Source: Chara braunii (Eukaryota; Streptophyta; Charophyceae; Charales; Characeae). From it: DNA of 28,946 nucleotides. The notes under the pieces are model-generated. The model saw only the letters and a program-made list of their open reading frames with translations. It searched no databases and had not been told where the DNA came from. The stretch is taken from assembly GCA_003427395.1 (NCBI GenBank), contig BFEA01000501.1, positions 1,048,754 to 1,077,699 of the forward strand, written 5' to 3'. How positions within the stretch are numbered: the first letter of the stretch is position 1; each line of letters starts with the position of its first letter. Of this stretch, positions 28,880 to 28,946 are shown piece by piece. The position numbers and the translations under genes are program-made.

Positions 28880-28915
28880 TGTTAGTGGTGTCTGCTCTTA
28901 TCAGCACCACTAACA
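28880..28915 (+). other. Terminal stem-loop of the LINE 3' UTR
   Basis: TGTTAGTGGTG (28880-28890) and CACCACTAACA (28905-28915) pair perfectly over 11 bp. Inside, CTG (28892-28894) can pair with CAG (28902-28904), leaving a seven-base loop. It sits 15 bases before an A-rich end. In LINEs with stringent 3' recognition such a hairpin is bound by the RT; that role here is inferred. Confidence 0.7.
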
Positions 28916-28929
28916 TTGGTGGGGACCAT

Positions 28930-28946
28930 GTTAAAACAAAACAAAA
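28930..28946 (+). other. A-rich 3' end of the LINE
   Basis: TTAAAAC then AAAAC-type repeats run to the window edge. This looks like a LINE 3' tail, possibly continuing beyond the window. Confidence 0.5.

Larger units (their letters stand above)
22049..28946 (+). mobile_element. L1-like LINE (non-LTR retrotransposon), decayed
   Basis: From left to right: ORF1-type remnants, an unrecognised frame, then an ORF2 with AP-type endonuclease, reverse transcriptase with FADD, a C-terminal zinc-binding segment, and a 3' region with hairpins and an A-rich end. Endonuclease before RT, the HPDQTRFIQGR and NYGPITLL-type motifs and no LTR point to the L1 group. At least four in-frame stops and about six frame changes show it is inactive. 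The 5' end is uncertain: the family B LTR ends only 36 bases before the first ATG, and the junction is duplicated. The right end may lie at or just beyond the window edge. Confidence 0.82.

Noticed and set aside
1-28946. CRISPR array, bacterial operons or phage genes
   Set aside because: No regularly spaced repeats with unique spacers and no prokaryotic gene layout; the content is eukaryotic retrotransposons.

Overview
The window is eukaryotic repeat DNA. I recognise no host gene in it. Nearly everything that can be assigned comes from retrotransposons: two Ty3/gypsy (Metaviridae-type) LTR families and one L1-like LINE, with microsatellites and short structured repeats between them. The initiator-Met-type primer binding sites and the L1-type LINE with a zf-RVT-like tail suggest the plant lineage. 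My best guess is a streptophyte green alga such as a charophyte, held weakly. The assembly is a draft: there are 35 Ns at 11373-11407, single Ns at 6684 and 13402, and uncut Nextera mate-pair junction adapter at 11408-11433.

Layout. 1-274 is the tail of an LTR cut by the window edge, followed by its primer binding site (277-287) and leader. 688-8990 is a full-length gypsy element, family A: two 896-bp LTRs about 4% apart, a 1.4-kb leader, an open gag, and a pol (protease, reverse transcriptase, RNase H, integrase) broken by five in-frame stops and at least three frame changes. 8991-12930 is intergenic: short repeats, a G-rich minisatellite, the gap with adapter, a (CT)n tract, and a duplicated GC-rich hairpin unit followed by poly(A). 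12935-22048 holds two copies of a second gypsy family, B, arranged head to head. The left copy is on the minus strand and keeps its LTR, a well-preserved integrase and a scrap of RT. The right copy is on the plus strand and runs from gag through protease, RT, RNase H and integrase to its LTR. They meet at about 15926. The tail of the right LTR and the start of the next element are duplicated as a 251-bp tandem repeat. From about 22049 to the right edge lies a LINE: ORF1 remnants, an unrecognised 247-aa reading frame, then an ORF2 with endonuclease, reverse transcriptase and zf-RVT-like zinc-binding region, all decayed by stops and frameshifts. Its 3' region carries hairpins and an A-rich end.

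How the parts work together. In life the gypsy genes would make Gag particles containing protease, RT/RNase H and integrase, copy the RNA from a tRNA primer and insert the cDNA. The LINE would nick the target with its endonuclease and reverse-transcribe in place. None of the copies here looks able to do this alone. The most intact reading frames are the family A gag, the minus-strand family B integrase, the plus-strand family B RT, and the 247-aa LINE frame.

I found no new biological system I could defend. The observations most worth checking are the head-to-head junction, the duplications with palindromic or microsatellite scars, the dimeric hairpin/poly(A) repeat, the extra LINE frame, and the adapter left in the assembly.
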